Shown one piece after another: positions 44,026 to 52,696 of a DNA stretch of 64,000 bases (position 1 is the stretch's first letter; each line of letters opens with the position of its first letter). This DNA comes from Glycomyces sambucus. Lineage in GTDB: Bacteria; Actinomycetota; Actinomycetes; Mycobacteriales; Micromonosporaceae. The translations under genes were made by a program, and so were the position numbers. Location: contig NZ_FNGF01000006.1 in the NCBI RefSeq assembly GCF_900102815.1, positions 248,001-312,000 of the forward strand. The letters run 5' to 3'. Under the pieces are notes generated by a model. The model was not told the origin of the DNA. It did no database searches and was given only the letters and a program-made list of their open reading frames with translations.

Positions 44026-45677
44026 TACATCCGCTCCGGGGCCGAGACGCCGAGCATGCCGAGCGCGTTGGCGAGGACGGTGCGGGTGGCGTTCGCCAGC
44101 CAGAGGCGGGCGACGTTGACCGGTCCGGCCTGCTCGCCGACCTTGGGCACGACGAGGCTGTCGCTGTTCTGGAACCGGTGCCAGGCGCCGGCGAGCTCCT
44201 CGGCGTAGCGGGCGATCCGGTGCGGCTCCCGCAGCTCCGCGGCGGTCGCCACGACCGACGGGAACTCCGCGAGGGCCTTGAGCAGGTCGTTCTCCTGCGG
44301 CTTGTGCAGCAGCGAGGCGTCGTAGCCGTCGCCGAGCACCAGGCCGCGGTCGCGCGCGGTCCGCAGGACCCCGTTGGTCCGGGAGTGCGCGTACTGCACG
44401 TAGTAGACCGGGTTGTCGTTGCCGTGCTTGGTCCACAGCTCGATGTCGAGGTCGATCATCGAGTCGGCGGAGTAGCGGGTGAGCGCGTAGCGGGCGGCGT
44501 CGACGCCGACGGCCTCGACGACGTCGTTGAGCGTGATGATGTTCCCGGCCCGCTTCGACAGCCGGATCGGCTCGCCGTTGTCGAGCAGGTTCACGAACTG
44601 GCCGATGAGGATCTCCATCGTGCCCGGCTCGTCGCCGAAGGCCCGGCTGATCGCCTGCATGCGGCCGACGTAGCCGTGGTGGTCGGCGCCGAGCATGAAG
44701 ATGAGCTTCTCGAAGCCGCGCTCGCGCTTGTCGAGGTAGTAGGCGCAGTCGGAGGCGAAGTAGGTCCAGGCGCCCTTCGAGTTCTTGAGGACCCGGTCCT
44801 TGTCGTCGCCGAACTCGGTGGTGCGCAGCCAGGTCGCCCCGTCGGCCTCGAAGACGTGGCCGAGGTCGGCGAGCCGCTGGACGGCCGTGTCGATCTCGCC
44901 CCGGTCGTGCAGGCCCTTCTCGCTGAAGAACACGTCGAAGTGGGTGCCGAAGTCGGCGAGCGTGCTCTTGATGTCGGCGAGCATCAGCTCGAGCCCGACG
45001 GTCTTGAAGACCTCGTAGGGGTCGTCGGCGCTGAGCGCGTCGGGGCGCGTCCTGAGGACGTCGGCGGCGATCTCGTCGATGTAGGCGCCGACGTAGCCGT
45101 TCTCGGGGGTCGGCTCGCCCTTGGCGCGGGCCAGCAGCGAACCGGCGAAGTGGTCGATCTGGGCGCCCGCGTCGTTGACGTAGTACTCGGCGGTGAGCTT
45201 GGCGCCGGAGGCGCGCATGACCCGGGCGAGCGCGTCGCCCATGGCGGCCCAGCGGGTGCCGCCCGCGTGGATCGGGCCGGTCGGGTTGGCGGAGACGAAC
45301 TCGAGGTTGGCGTAGACGCCTTCCATGGAGTTGTTGGTGCCGTAGGCGTCGCCGGCGGCGACGATCTTCCCGGCGATCTCGCCCGCGGCGGCCGCGTCGA
45401 GGGTGATGTTCAGGAAGCCGGGTCCGGCGATGTCGACCTTGGCGATGCCGTCGGCCGCGGCGAGCAGTTCGCTGATCTTCTCGGCGAGCGCGCGCGGATT
45501 GGTGCCGGCCTTCTTCGCGGTCTGGAGCGCGATGTTGGAGGCGTAGTCGCCGTGCTTGGAGTCCCTGGGTCGCTCCACCGCCGTGCGGGTGGGGAGTACG
45601 GCGGCGTCGAGGCCGAGGGCCTCGAAGGCTTCGCGCGTAGCGGACAGCACTTTCTCTGCGAGCGTCTCAGGAGTCAC
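44025..45677 (-). CDS. argS: Arginyl-tRNA synthetase
   Basis: 550 residues from GTG 45677. Class I synthetase: HIGH-equivalent SANPTGPIHAGGTRW and KMSK-equivalent LSKRAGN, both in forms usual for high-GC Gram-positives. The N-terminal Arg-specific domain includes HGDYASNIALQTAKKAG, and the C-terminal anticodon domain has YVQYAHSRTNGVLR. A GTG at 45707 is in frame; the later one is preferred because the protein then starts VTPETLAEKV, as in relatives. TACGAT, a -10-like hexamer, lies six bases upstream, hinting at a leaderless message. Confidence 0.95.
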   Translation of the reverse strand: MTPETLAEKVLSATREAFEALGLDAAVLPTRTAVERPRDSKHGDYASNIALQTAKKAGTNPRALAEKISELLAAADGIAKVDIAGPGFLNITLDAAAAGEIAGKIVAAGDAYGTNNSMEGVYANLEFVSANPTGPIHAGGTRWAAMGDALARVMRASGAKLTAEYYVNDAGAQIDHFAGSLLARAKGEPTPENGYVGAYIDEIAADVLRTRPDALSADDPYEVFKTVGLELMLADIKSTLADFGTHFDVFFSEKGLHDRGEIDTAVQRLADLGHVFEADGATWLRTTEFGDDKDRVLKNSKGAWTYFASDCAYYLDKRERGFEKLIFMLGADHHGYVGRMQAISRAFGDEPGTMEILIGQFVNLLDNGEPIRLSKRAGNIITLNDVVEAVGVDAARYALTRYSADSMIDLDIELWTKHGNDNPVYYVQYAHSRTNGVLRTARDRGLVLGDGYDASLLHKPQENDLLKALAEFPSVVATAAELREPHRIARYAEELAGAWHRFQNSDSLVVPKVGEQAGPVNVARLWLANATRTVLANALGMLGVSAPERM

Positions 45678-45781
45678 CCGGTAATCGTAGACTCCCGGCT
45701 TGCGCACCCGCGAGTGAGAAAGGCCGGTGTGGCCAGCACCGGTAGGTTGAAGTCGGCAACTCCGACGGAAGGCTTCCGAAC

Positions 45782-46483
45782 ATGCGCCCGCTTCGCACCT
45801 GGACCGCGGTCACCCCCCTCCTCGCCCTGGTCGCGCTCGCGGCCTGCACCCCGTCCTCGGACCCGTCGGCGGACGGTGGCGCCGCCGCCGACCCGGGTGC
45901 GATGCCGGGCGGCGGCAGCGCGCCCGACATCAGCGGTGTGACCAGCTTCTACGGCGAGTACGGCGACTACGCGACGGTGATGGCCGCGATCCAGACCGGG
46001 GACGTCACGGCGGAGGAGCTGGACTACCCGTTCGTGGCGCAGCAGGACCACGTGGACGCCCAGAACGGCTGGGACGGGCAGCCGCCGGTGTACGAGATGC
46101 AGCCGCCGGTCGGCGGGAACCACCTCGGGCAGTGGCAGACGTGCACCGGCTCGGTGTACGACGCGCCGCTGGTCGACGGGCACGCCGTCCACTCCATGGA
46201 GCACGGCGCGGTGTGGCTGACGTACGACCCCGAGCTGCTCGACCAGGCGTCGGTCGACGCGCTGGCGCTGCTGATCCAGAACCGGGACTACTCGCTGATG
46301 AGCCCGTACCCGGGGCAGGGCGTGCCCGTGTCGCTCCAGTCGTGGGGGAACCAGTACCAGACCGACGACCCCGCCGACCAGGTGATCGAGGACTACCTGG
46401 ACGCGTTCGTCCTCAACGACCGGTTCAACCCCGAGCCGATGGCGACGTGCGCGGGGGGCGTGAACACGACGATCGGGGGGTAG
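45782..46483 (+). CDS. DUF3105 lipoprotein
   Basis: 233 residues. Signal peptide with lipobox LVALAAC (lipidated Cys22), a Ser/Asp/Gly-rich spacer to about 52, then a DUF3105 domain. The core YEMQPPVGGNHLGQWQTCTGSVYDAPLVDG and VHSMEHGAVWLTYDPELL contains histidines and a cysteine suitable for metal binding. A second cysteine is in MATCAGGVN near the end. Function unknown. A paralogue follows at 46626. Hairpin CCGGTG/CACCGG (45724-45742) and a -10-like TAGGTT (45743-45748) precede it. Confidence 0.85.
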   Translation: MRPLRTWTAVTPLLALVALAACTPSSDPSADGGAAADPGAMPGGGSAPDISGVTSFYGEYGDYATVMAAIQTGDVTAEELDYPFVAQQDHVDAQNGWDGQPPVYEMQPPVGGNHLGQWQTCTGSVYDAPLVDGHAVHSMEHGAVWLTYDPELLDQASVDALALLIQNRDYSLMSPYPGQGVPVSLQSWGNQYQTDDPADQVIEDYLDAFVLNDRFNPEPMATCAGGVNTTIGG

Positions 46484-46625
46484 AGGAGGGCGAACGGGGC
46501 GCGCTCTGAAGAAGCGGCCGGGTCCGACCGGGTAAGGTGGCCTACGCGAGTGGTGTTCATGCCGGGCCCTCCCCCGGTGCCGCTCCGGCTCCACCCGTCG
46601 TCGACGAAGAGGCACGCCCCGCGAT

Positions 46626-47651
46626 ATGGCTACGAAGAAGCAATCCGCCACCAAGAGCGCCGGCAAGGGCAGCACTGGCAAAGGCACCGACAAGGGCTCG
46701 ACCGCGGAGTCCGCCGAGGAATCGGCGAAGGCTCCGTCGAAGGACGCCGCGAAAAGCACCGCAGAGAAGGGCACGGCTCAGAAGAGCACGCCTGAGAAGA
46801 GCACGGCCAAGAAGGCCGCCGCGAAGAAGGCGGCCGCGAAGAAGGCGGCCGCGGGCAAGAGCCCCGCCAAGGGCGCGGGCAAGGGCCCGGCCAAGGGCGG
46901 CTCCAAGAGCGCCTTCGACAAGGACGCCGTCAAGGCGGTGCCCTCCCGCAAGGGCCGCGCCGTCCAGGTGAAGCAGCCGAAGCCGTGGGGCATGATCCTC
47001 ACCTTCGCGGGCGTCGGCGTCGTCGCGCTCGGCCTCATCGGCGCCGCCGTGTTCGTCGTGTGGGACCGGAGCCAGCCGCCCGCGGGCGTCACCGACTACT
47101 ACGGCCAGTACGCGAACTACTCGGAGGTCTCCGCGGCGCTGTCCGACGGCGACATCACCGAGGACGACCTGGAGCACCCGTGGGTGGTCCAGCAGACGCA
47201 CGTCGACGGCGACGAGGACACCGCGAACGACACCCCCGTCTACGAGACCGTCCCGCCGACCGGCGGCAACCACCTCGGCCAGTGGCAGACCTGCACCGGC
47301 TCGGTGTACGCCGCCGCGATCGTCGACGGCAACGCCGTCCACTCCCTGGAGCACGGCGCCGTGTGGCTCACCTACGACCCGGCGCTGGTCGACGGCGACG
47401 GCATCGCGAAGCTCTCCGAGAAGATCAACGGCCGCGACTACTCCCTCATGAGCCCCTACCCCGAGCTCGGCACGCCCGTCTCGATCCAGGCGTGGGGCGT
47501 GCAGTACCAGACCGAGGACCTCGACGACCCGAAGCTCGACGAGTTCCTGGACTTCTACATCCAGAACGCCGACAACACGGCCGAGGCCAACGCGGTCTGC
47601 TCCGGCGGCGTCTCGACCACGGTCGAGGACGCCGGGATGCCCACGGGCTGA
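46626..47651 (+). CDS. DUF3105 protein with long Lys/Ala-rich cytoplasmic tail
   Basis: 341 residues. Residues 1-119 are Lys/Ala/Ser/Gly-rich with KKAAA units repeated near 62-76, much like the tails of bacterial histone H1-like and HupB proteins. One membrane helix (about 121-146, WGMILTFAGVGVVALGLIGAAVFVVW) follows, then an outside DUF3105 domain (150-341) close in sequence to the lipoprotein upstream (shared GGNHLGQWQTCTGSVY and LEHGAVWLTYDP). The positive-inside rule puts the tail in the cytoplasm. A -10-like TAAGGT (46533-46538) lies in the gap, so it may be transcribed separately. Role unknown. Confidence 0.82.
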   Translation: MATKKQSATKSAGKGSTGKGTDKGSTAESAEESAKAPSKDAAKSTAEKGTAQKSTPEKSTAKKAAAKKAAAKKAAAGKSPAKGAGKGPAKGGSKSAFDKDAVKAVPSRKGRAVQVKQPKPWGMILTFAGVGVVALGLIGAAVFVVWDRSQPPAGVTDYYGQYANYSEVSAALSDGDITEDDLEHPWVVQQTHVDGDEDTANDTPVYETVPPTGGNHLGQWQTCTGSVYAAAIVDGNAVHSLEHGAVWLTYDPALVDGDGIAKLSEKINGRDYSLMSPYPELGTPVSIQAWGVQYQTEDLDDPKLDEFLDFYIQNADNTAEANAVCSGGVSTTVEDAGMPTG

Positions 47652-47735
47652 CGGGGGCGAACCTTTCGGGCCGACACTCGTTAGGCATCACGGAGGCGCG
47701 GGCGCTCCCCAGGGGCGCCCGCCGGAGGAGGACGA

Positions 47736-48356
47736 ATGACCGGCTTGTGGCGCAGGCCCGCGGTGCTCATCGCGATCACCGCCGTGCTCATGCTCGCCGC
47801 GGGCGGTGCGGTCGGCTGGGTGGCCGGCACGTCGAGCCCGGGCAACGACTCGGTCGAGGCGGGCTTCGCCCGCGACATGATCACGCACCACCAGCAGGCC
47901 GTCGACATGGCCATGCACGAGTGGCAGCACGGGTCCGACGAGACCATGAAGGCCGTCGCGTACGACATCGCCACCGCGCAGAGCGCCGAGATGGGCATGT
48001 ACCGGACCTGGCTGCGCCAGTGGGGCGTGCAGCTCTCCAGCGGCGAGCCGATGGCCTGGGCGGGCGAGGAGCACGCCCACGACACCGAGTCGAACGGCGG
48101 CCTCATGCCGGGCATGGCCACCGACGAGGAGATGACGGCGTTCAAGGCCGCCTCCGGCACCGACGCGGACGTCATGTTCGCGAACCTCATGATCGACCAC
48201 CACATCGGCGGGGTCGACATGGCGAAGGCCGCGCTGGACCTGAGCGACAACGCACTGGTCGCGGACGCGGCGCAGCGCACGATCACGGTGCAGCAGGCCG
48301 AGATCGAGAACCTCGAAGGCCACCGCGACCGGATCCTCTCGACCGTCGAGAACTAA
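47736..48356 (+). CDS. DUF305 family exported protein
   Basis: 206 residues. N-terminal signal-anchor (about 8-29, VLIAITAVLMLAAGGAVGWVAG), then a helical, His/Met-rich DUF305 domain of the ferritin-like type. It has two repeats of the family signature: FARDMITHHQQAVDMAMHEW and FANLMIDHHIGGVDMAKAAL. DUF305 proteins are often found with copper-related genes, and the His-Met spacing fits metal binding, but the function is unproven. GGAGGAGGA precedes the ATG. In actinobacteria this family often lies next to DUF3105, as here. Confidence 0.87.
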   Translation: MTGLWRRPAVLIAITAVLMLAAGGAVGWVAGTSSPGNDSVEAGFARDMITHHQQAVDMAMHEWQHGSDETMKAVAYDIATAQSAEMGMYRTWLRQWGVQLSSGEPMAWAGEEHAHDTESNGGLMPGMATDEEMTAFKAASGTDADVMFANLMIDHHIGGVDMAKAALDLSDNALVADAAQRTITVQQAEIENLEGHRDRILSTVEN

Positions 48357-48366
48357 GGAGTCCGCC

Positions 48367-49056
48367 GTGAGCGACAACTGGGGCCCGCGCTACGGGGACC
48401 CGACGCACCCGACCACGGGCGAGCTGCCCCGGGTCGGCGACGGGCGCGGGACCGACGAGCTCAAGACCGTCCAGGTCGACACCGTCGACGGATCGGTCCC
48501 CCCGATGCGCGAGCCCTCCCGCCCGCGCTACTCGTGGGAGAACCCCGACCACGGCCGCACCGAGCCCTCCGCGCCCCGCGAGGAGTCCGGCTGGTCCGTG
48601 CCCCGCGCGGGCCGGGACGGTTCACCGTCGTCGGATACGCAGGCGAACCGGTTCCGGTACTCGTGGGAGACCTCGCAGCCGCGCATGGAGCCCTCGCGGC
48701 CGCGCGCCGACGACACGACGCAGTTCGCGCGGGTCGGCGACGGCATGCGCGGCGCGGTCGGGCCCGTCACCGTCCAGGTCGACCACGTCCGCATCGACGG
48801 CGGGGTCCGCTCCGACGACACGCAGCTCCTCCCCACCTCCGCGTTCATGCGGCCCAAGCCCGAGGAGATCCCCGAGGCGGTCGAGTCGCCCCGGCCCGAG
48901 CCCGGGACCGGGTCGATGCCGGCGATGCGCCACCAGATCGGGCCCGACTGGACCCAGACCCCGCTGCGGCTCCTCGCCGCGGCCGTCGTCGCCACCGCGG
49001 TCCTCGGCGCCTCCGCTGCGAGCCTCATCACGATCGGCAACTGGATCAACCCCTGA
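48367..49056 (+). CDS. Tail-anchored protein with internal repeats, unknown function
   Basis: 229 residues from GTG 48367, ten bases past the DUF305 stop. No recognised family. Mostly polar and Pro/Arg/Ser-rich, with two internal duplications: EPSRPRYSWE near 41-50 is echoed by FRYSWETSQPRMEPSRPR near 94-111, and LPRVGDGRGTDELKTVQVDTV near 20-40 by FARVGDGMRGAVGPVTVQVDHV near 119-140. One membrane helix near the C-terminus (about 200-223, LRLLAAAVVATAVLGASAASLITI) leaves only a few residues outside. Codon usage is like its neighbours. Confidence 0.7.
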   Translation: MSDNWGPRYGDPTHPTTGELPRVGDGRGTDELKTVQVDTVDGSVPPMREPSRPRYSWENPDHGRTEPSAPREESGWSVPRAGRDGSPSSDTQANRFRYSWETSQPRMEPSRPRADDTTQFARVGDGMRGAVGPVTVQVDHVRIDGGVRSDDTQLLPTSAFMRPKPEEIPEAVESPRPEPGTGSMPAMRHQIGPDWTQTPLRLLAAAVVATAVLGASAASLITIGNWINP

Positions 49057-49095
49057 GGGCCTGAATATGTCGCACCCATGCGGGAACATGGACAT

Positions 49096-49455
49096 ATGGC
49101 TACCTGGGACGACGTGGTCGAGATCGCGATGCGCTACCCCGAGGTCGAGGAGACCACCAGCTGGCAGACGCCCTCGCTCAAAGTGAAGGGCCGCTTCTTC
49201 GCACGCCTCCGCACCGAGGCCGAGGGCGGCCTCGCCATCGTCTGCGACCCGAGCGAGAAGGCCGCCCTCCTCGCCTCCGCGGACCCCGCCTTCTACACCA
49301 CCAAGCACTACGACGGCTACGCCATGATCCTCGTCGACCTCGAACGCGTCGACGACACCCGCCTCGCCGACCTCATAGAAGATGCCTGGCTCCTCAAAGC
49401 CCCCGTCAGAGTCCGCAAGGCGTACGAGGCGTCGAAGACCGCGACCGACGAGTGA
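49096..49455 (+). CDS. MmcQ/YjbR family protein
   Basis: 119 residues from ATG 49096. CyaY-like fold family: WDDVVEIAMRYPEVEETTSWQTPSLKVKGRFFARL and KHYDGYAMILVDLERVDDTRLADLIEDAWLLKAP are the characteristic stretches. Members are small proteins, sometimes annotated as DNA-binding, without an agreed role. An in-frame ATG at 49078 would add only six residues. Ends 18 bases before a strong terminator. Confidence 0.85.
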   Translation: MATWDDVVEIAMRYPEVEETTSWQTPSLKVKGRFFARLRTEAEGGLAIVCDPSEKAALLASADPAFYTTKHYDGYAMILVDLERVDDTRLADLIEDAWLLKAPVRVRKAYEASKTATDE

Positions 49456-49472
49456 ACCAACGGCACGCGAAA

Positions 49473-49499
49473 GGGCCCGGCCGCATTGCGGCCGGGCCC
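49473..49499. terminator. Bidirectional terminator between YjbR-type gene and cysN
   Basis: GGGCCCGGCCGC (49473-49484), loop ATT, GCGGCCGGGCCC (49488-49499): a perfect 12-bp stem between converging genes. Confidence 0.8.
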
Positions 49500-49515
49500 G
49501 ATCTCGTTGTGCCGC

Positions 49516-50793
49516 TTAGACGATGATCCCCGCGCCGACGGTGCGGTTGTCGGATTCGTCGATGATGATGAAGCCTCCGGTGGCGCGGTTGCGGCGGTAG
49601 TCGTCGCAGAGGAGGGGCTTGGTGGTGCGGAGGGTGACGCGGCCGATCTCGTTGAGCTTCAGCTCGTTCGCGGACTCGTCGCGGTGGAGGGTGTTGACGT
49701 CGAGCTGGTACTGGACGTCCTTCACCACGGCGCGCGCGTCGGAGGTCGTGTGCTTGATCGCGTACTTGCCGCGCAGGCGCAAAGGCCGCGCCTCGTCCAT
49801 CCAGCAGACCATCGCCTCGATGTCCTGCGAGACGCGCGGCTGGTTCCCGGGGCGGCACAGCATGTCGCCGCGGGAGACGTCGAGTTCGTCCTCCAGGCGC
49901 ACCGTGACCGACAGGGGCGGGAACGCCTCGTCCAGGGGCCCGTCGGCGGTCTCGATCGAGGCGATGCGGGAGGTGAAGCCGCTGGGCAGCACCATGACCT
50001 CGTCGCCGGGCTTCATGACGCCGGAGGCGATCTGCCCCGCGTAGCCGCGGTAGTCGTGGTTGTCGCTGGAGTGCGGCCGGATCACGTGCTGGACGGGGAA
50101 CCGCACGTCCACGAGGTTGCGGTCGGAGGCGATGTGGACCTTCTCCAGGTGGTGGAGCAGGCTCGGCCCCTGGAACCACGGCATGTGCTCGGAGCGGTGG
50201 ACCACGTTGTCGCCCTTGAGCGCCGAGATCGGGACGACGGTGAGGTCGGGGACCTCCAGCTTGGTCGCGAACGCCTTGAACTCGTTCTCGATCCGCTTGA
50301 ACACGGCCTCGTCGTAGTCGACCAGGTCCATCTTGTTCACGCACAGGACCATGTGCGGCACCCGCAGGAGCGAGCACAGGAACGCGTGCCGCCGCGACTG
50401 CTCGACCAGGCCCTTGCGGGCGTCCACGAGGATGAGCGCCAGGTCGGCGGTCGAGGCGCCGGTGACCATGTTCCGCGTGTACTGGATGTGCCCGGGCGTG
50501 TCCGCGATGATGAACTTCCGCTCGGGCGTGGCGAAGTAGCGGTAGGCGACGTCGATCGTGATGCCCTGCTCGCGCTCGGAGCGCAGCCCGTCGGTGAGCA
50601 GGGCGAGGTCGGTGTACTCGTCGCCGCGGCCGGCGGAGACGGCCTCGACGGCGTCCCACTGGTCGTCGAAGAGGGACTTCGAGTCGAACAGGAGGCGCCC
50701 GATGAGCGTGGACTTGCCGTCGTCGACCGAACCGGCCGTGGCGAAGCGCAGCAGCTCGTGCGTGTCCTCGCGCGAGGTCAGCGTGTCGGTCAT
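49516..50793 (-). CDS. cysN: Sulfate adenylyltransferase subunit 1 (GTPase)
   Basis: 425 residues. GTPase that drives ATP sulfurylase. P-loop GSVDDGKSTLIGRLL, switch II DTPGHIQYTRNM and NKMD, then EF-Tu-like barrel domains 2 and 3. The chain stops after domain 3 (ESDNRTVGAGIIV), so no APS kinase (CysC) is fused, unlike the CysNC of mycobacteria. The ATG at 50793 abuts the cysD stop with no gap. PAPS synthesis therefore needs a cysC elsewhere. Confidence 0.95.
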   Translation of the reverse strand: MTDTLTSREDTHELLRFATAGSVDDGKSTLIGRLLFDSKSLFDDQWDAVEAVSAGRGDEYTDLALLTDGLRSEREQGITIDVAYRYFATPERKFIIADTPGHIQYTRNMVTGASTADLALILVDARKGLVEQSRRHAFLCSLLRVPHMVLCVNKMDLVDYDEAVFKRIENEFKAFATKLEVPDLTVVPISALKGDNVVHRSEHMPWFQGPSLLHHLEKVHIASDRNLVDVRFPVQHVIRPHSSDNHDYRGYAGQIASGVMKPGDEVMVLPSGFTSRIASIETADGPLDEAFPPLSVTVRLEDELDVSRGDMLCRPGNQPRVSQDIEAMVCWMDEARPLRLRGKYAIKHTTSDARAVVKDVQYQLDVNTLHRDESANELKLNEIGRVTLRTTKPLLCDDYRRNRATGGFIIIDESDNRTVGAGIIV

Positions 50794-51696
50794 CTAGAAG
50801 TACCCTTCCCGCTTGCGGTCTTCCATGGCCGCTTCAGAGGTCTTGTCGTCGCCGCGGGTCGCGCCGCGCTCGGTGATGCGCGAGGACTCGACCTCGGCGA
50901 TGATCTCCTCGATCGTCGTCGCGCCGGAGCGGACCCCGGCGGTGAGGTTCGCGTCGCCGACGGTGCGGTACCGGACGGTCTCCTTGAAGACCTCCTCGCC
51001 GTCGCGGACCTGGACGAACTCGTTGACGGCGTACAGCATCCCGCCCCGGTCGACCACTTCGCGCTCGGAGGCGAAGTACACCTCGGGCAGCGGGATCGCC
51101 TCGGTGCCGATGTACCGCCACACGTCGAGCTCGGTCCAGTTCGACAGCGGGAACACGCGGATCTGCTCGCCCGGGTGCACGCGCCCGTTGTACAGGTTCC
51201 ACAGCTCGGGCCGCTGGTTCTTGGGGTCCCACTGGCCGAAGTCGTCGCGGAAGGAGAACACGCGCTCCTTGGCGCGGGCCTTCTCCTCGTCGCGGCGGGC
51301 CCCGCCGAACAGCGCGTCGAACTGGTACTTCTCGGCGGCCTCCAGGAGCACGGGCGTCTGGATGCGGTTGCGGGTGCCGTCCGGCGGCTCGGTGACCATG
51401 CCGCGGTCGATCGCGTCCTGGACGGAGGCGACGATGAGCTGCACGCCGGTCTCGGCGACCCGGCGGTCGCGGTAGTCGATGACCTCCGCGAAGTTCTGCC
51501 CGGTGTCGACGTGCATCACCGGGAACGGGACGGGCGCGGGCGCGAACGCCTTCTGGGCCAGGTGCAGCATGACGATCGAGTCCTTGCCGCCCGAGAAGAG
51601 CAGCACGGGGCGCTGACAGGTGGCCGCGACCTCACGGAAGATGAAGATCGCTTCGGCCTCCAGCGCGGCGGTATGGCTGATTCGATAGTCGCTCAC
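50794..51696 (-). CDS. cysD: Sulfate adenylyltransferase subunit 2
   Basis: 300 residues. Makes APS from ATP and sulfate together with CysN. PP-loop LLFSGGKDSIVMLHLAQ near 35-49, HVDTGQNFAEVIDYRD, GGARRDEEKARAKERVFSFRD and FPLSNWTELDVWRYI are typical; it ends in the usual GYF tail. Start GTG 51696, 75 bases after the cysQ stop. Feeds either cysteine synthesis or, with an APS kinase, the two sulfotransferases of the polysaccharide locus. Confidence 0.95.
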   Translation of the reverse strand: MSDYRISHTAALEAEAIFIFREVAATCQRPVLLFSGGKDSIVMLHLAQKAFAPAPVPFPVMHVDTGQNFAEVIDYRDRRVAETGVQLIVASVQDAIDRGMVTEPPDGTRNRIQTPVLLEAAEKYQFDALFGGARRDEEKARAKERVFSFRDDFGQWDPKNQRPELWNLYNGRVHPGEQIRVFPLSNWTELDVWRYIGTEAIPLPEVYFASEREVVDRGGMLYAVNEFVQVRDGEEVFKETVRYRTVGDANLTAGVRSGATTIEEIIAEVESSRITERGATRGDDKTSEAAMEDRKREGYF

Positions 51697-51771
51697 CGGC
51701 GCAGTGCTCCTCTCGGCTCGACCCCGGACGGGGTGTCGGTCATTCTTGCGGCCCTGTCGGACCGGGTGCGG

Positions 51772-52593
51772 TCAGTGTCCCTTGACGGCGGCGAGCAGCG
51801 GCTCGGCCAGGTCGGGGCGACAGACCAGCAGGTCGGGAAGGTAGGGGTCGGCCTCGTTGTACCGCAGCGCAGCGCCGTCGATCCGCGTGGCGTGCCAGCC
51901 TGAGGCGAGGGCCACCGCGACGGGCGCGGCCGAGTCCCACTCGAACTGGCCCCCGGCGTGGACGTAGGCGTCGACGGTGCCGCCGACCACGGCCATGACC
52001 TTGGCCCCCGCGGAGCCCATCGGGACGAGTTCGGCCCCGAGCGCGGCCTCGGCGGCGAGCGCCTGGGCCGGCGGGCGGGTGCGCGAGACGGCGATCCGCG
52101 GCTTCGCGGGCGTCGCGGCGGGCACCGGGTACGCCCGGTCGGTGCGCAAGGTCACGCCCTGCGCGGGGAGGGCGACGGCGGCGGCGGTGAGGCCGAGGCC
52201 GCGCTGCCAGAGCGCGACGTGGACGGCCCAGTCGTCGCGGCCCTCCTCGGCGTACTCGCGGGTGCCGTCGAGCGGGTCGATGATCCAGACCCGGTCGGCG
52301 CCGAGGCGCTCGGTGCCGACGCGGCCGGACTCGCCCTTGCCCTCCTCGGAGAGCACGGCGTCGCCGGGGCGCTCGGCGCTGACGCGCCCGAGCAGGAAGT
52401 CGTTGGCGCGCAGGTCGCCCGCGGTCTTGAGCGCGCGGGAGTCGGCGAAGCCGAGTTCGGCCCTGATCCGCAGCAGGAGTTCGCCCGCCTCGGTCGCCAG
52501 CGCGGCGGCGAGGTCGGCGTCGGCGGGCGCCGCGGCCTCGGGCGTGGCGGTGGGGGCTCCGGTCGGGGACGCGGGGCCTGGGGCGTCGTGCAT
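51772..52593 (-). CDS. cysQ: CysQ-type 3'(2'),5'-bisphosphate nucleotidase
   Basis: 273 residues of the inositol-monophosphatase superfamily. Removes the 3'-phosphate of PAP (and PAPS), relieving product inhibition of sulfotransferases. Metal site VLSEEGKGE and [14 protein letters not shown]; the second aspartate site is [16 protein letters not shown] near the end. About 25 Pro/Ala/Thr-rich residues precede the fold. The ATG at 52593 is chosen over an upstream in-frame start at 52665, because a good promoter sits exactly where a leaderless message would begin at this ATG. Leads the cysQ-cysD-cysN run. Confidence 0.9.
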   Translation of the reverse strand: MHDAPGPASPTGAPTATPEAAAPADADLAAALATEAGELLLRIRAELGFADSRALKTAGDLRANDFLLGRVSAERPGDAVLSEEGKGESGRVGTERLGADRVWIIDPLDGTREYAEEGRDDWAVHVALWQRGLGLTAAAVALPAQGVTLRTDRAYPVPAATPAKPRIAVSRTRPPAQALAAEAALGAELVPMGSAGAKVMAVVGGTVDAYVHAGGQFEWDSAAPVAVALASGWHATRIDGAALRYNEADPYLPDLLVCRPDLAEPLLAAVKGH

Positions 52594-52600
52594 GCCGCTC

Positions 52601-52629
52601 AGTCTACGCTGCGGCCCTTCCCCGTCCAA
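52601..52629 (-). promoter_or_regulatory. cysQ promoter, leaderless type
   Basis: Minus strand: -35 TTGGAC (52624-52629), 17-base spacer, -10 TAGACT (52601-52606), and the cysQ ATG seven bases further on. The start of transcription and of translation should coincide. Confidence 0.65.
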
Positions 52630-52696
52630 ATGCTGAGCGATCGTGTCCCGGGATTCGGGAGTCATGGGCGGCCTTCCGGAGCGGGCGGGCAGGAGG

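Noticed and set aside
44025-45677. HAGG instead of HIGH in ArgRS as a defect
   Set aside because: This form of the motif is normal in high-GC Gram-positive arginyl-tRNA synthetases, and the rest of the enzyme is complete.
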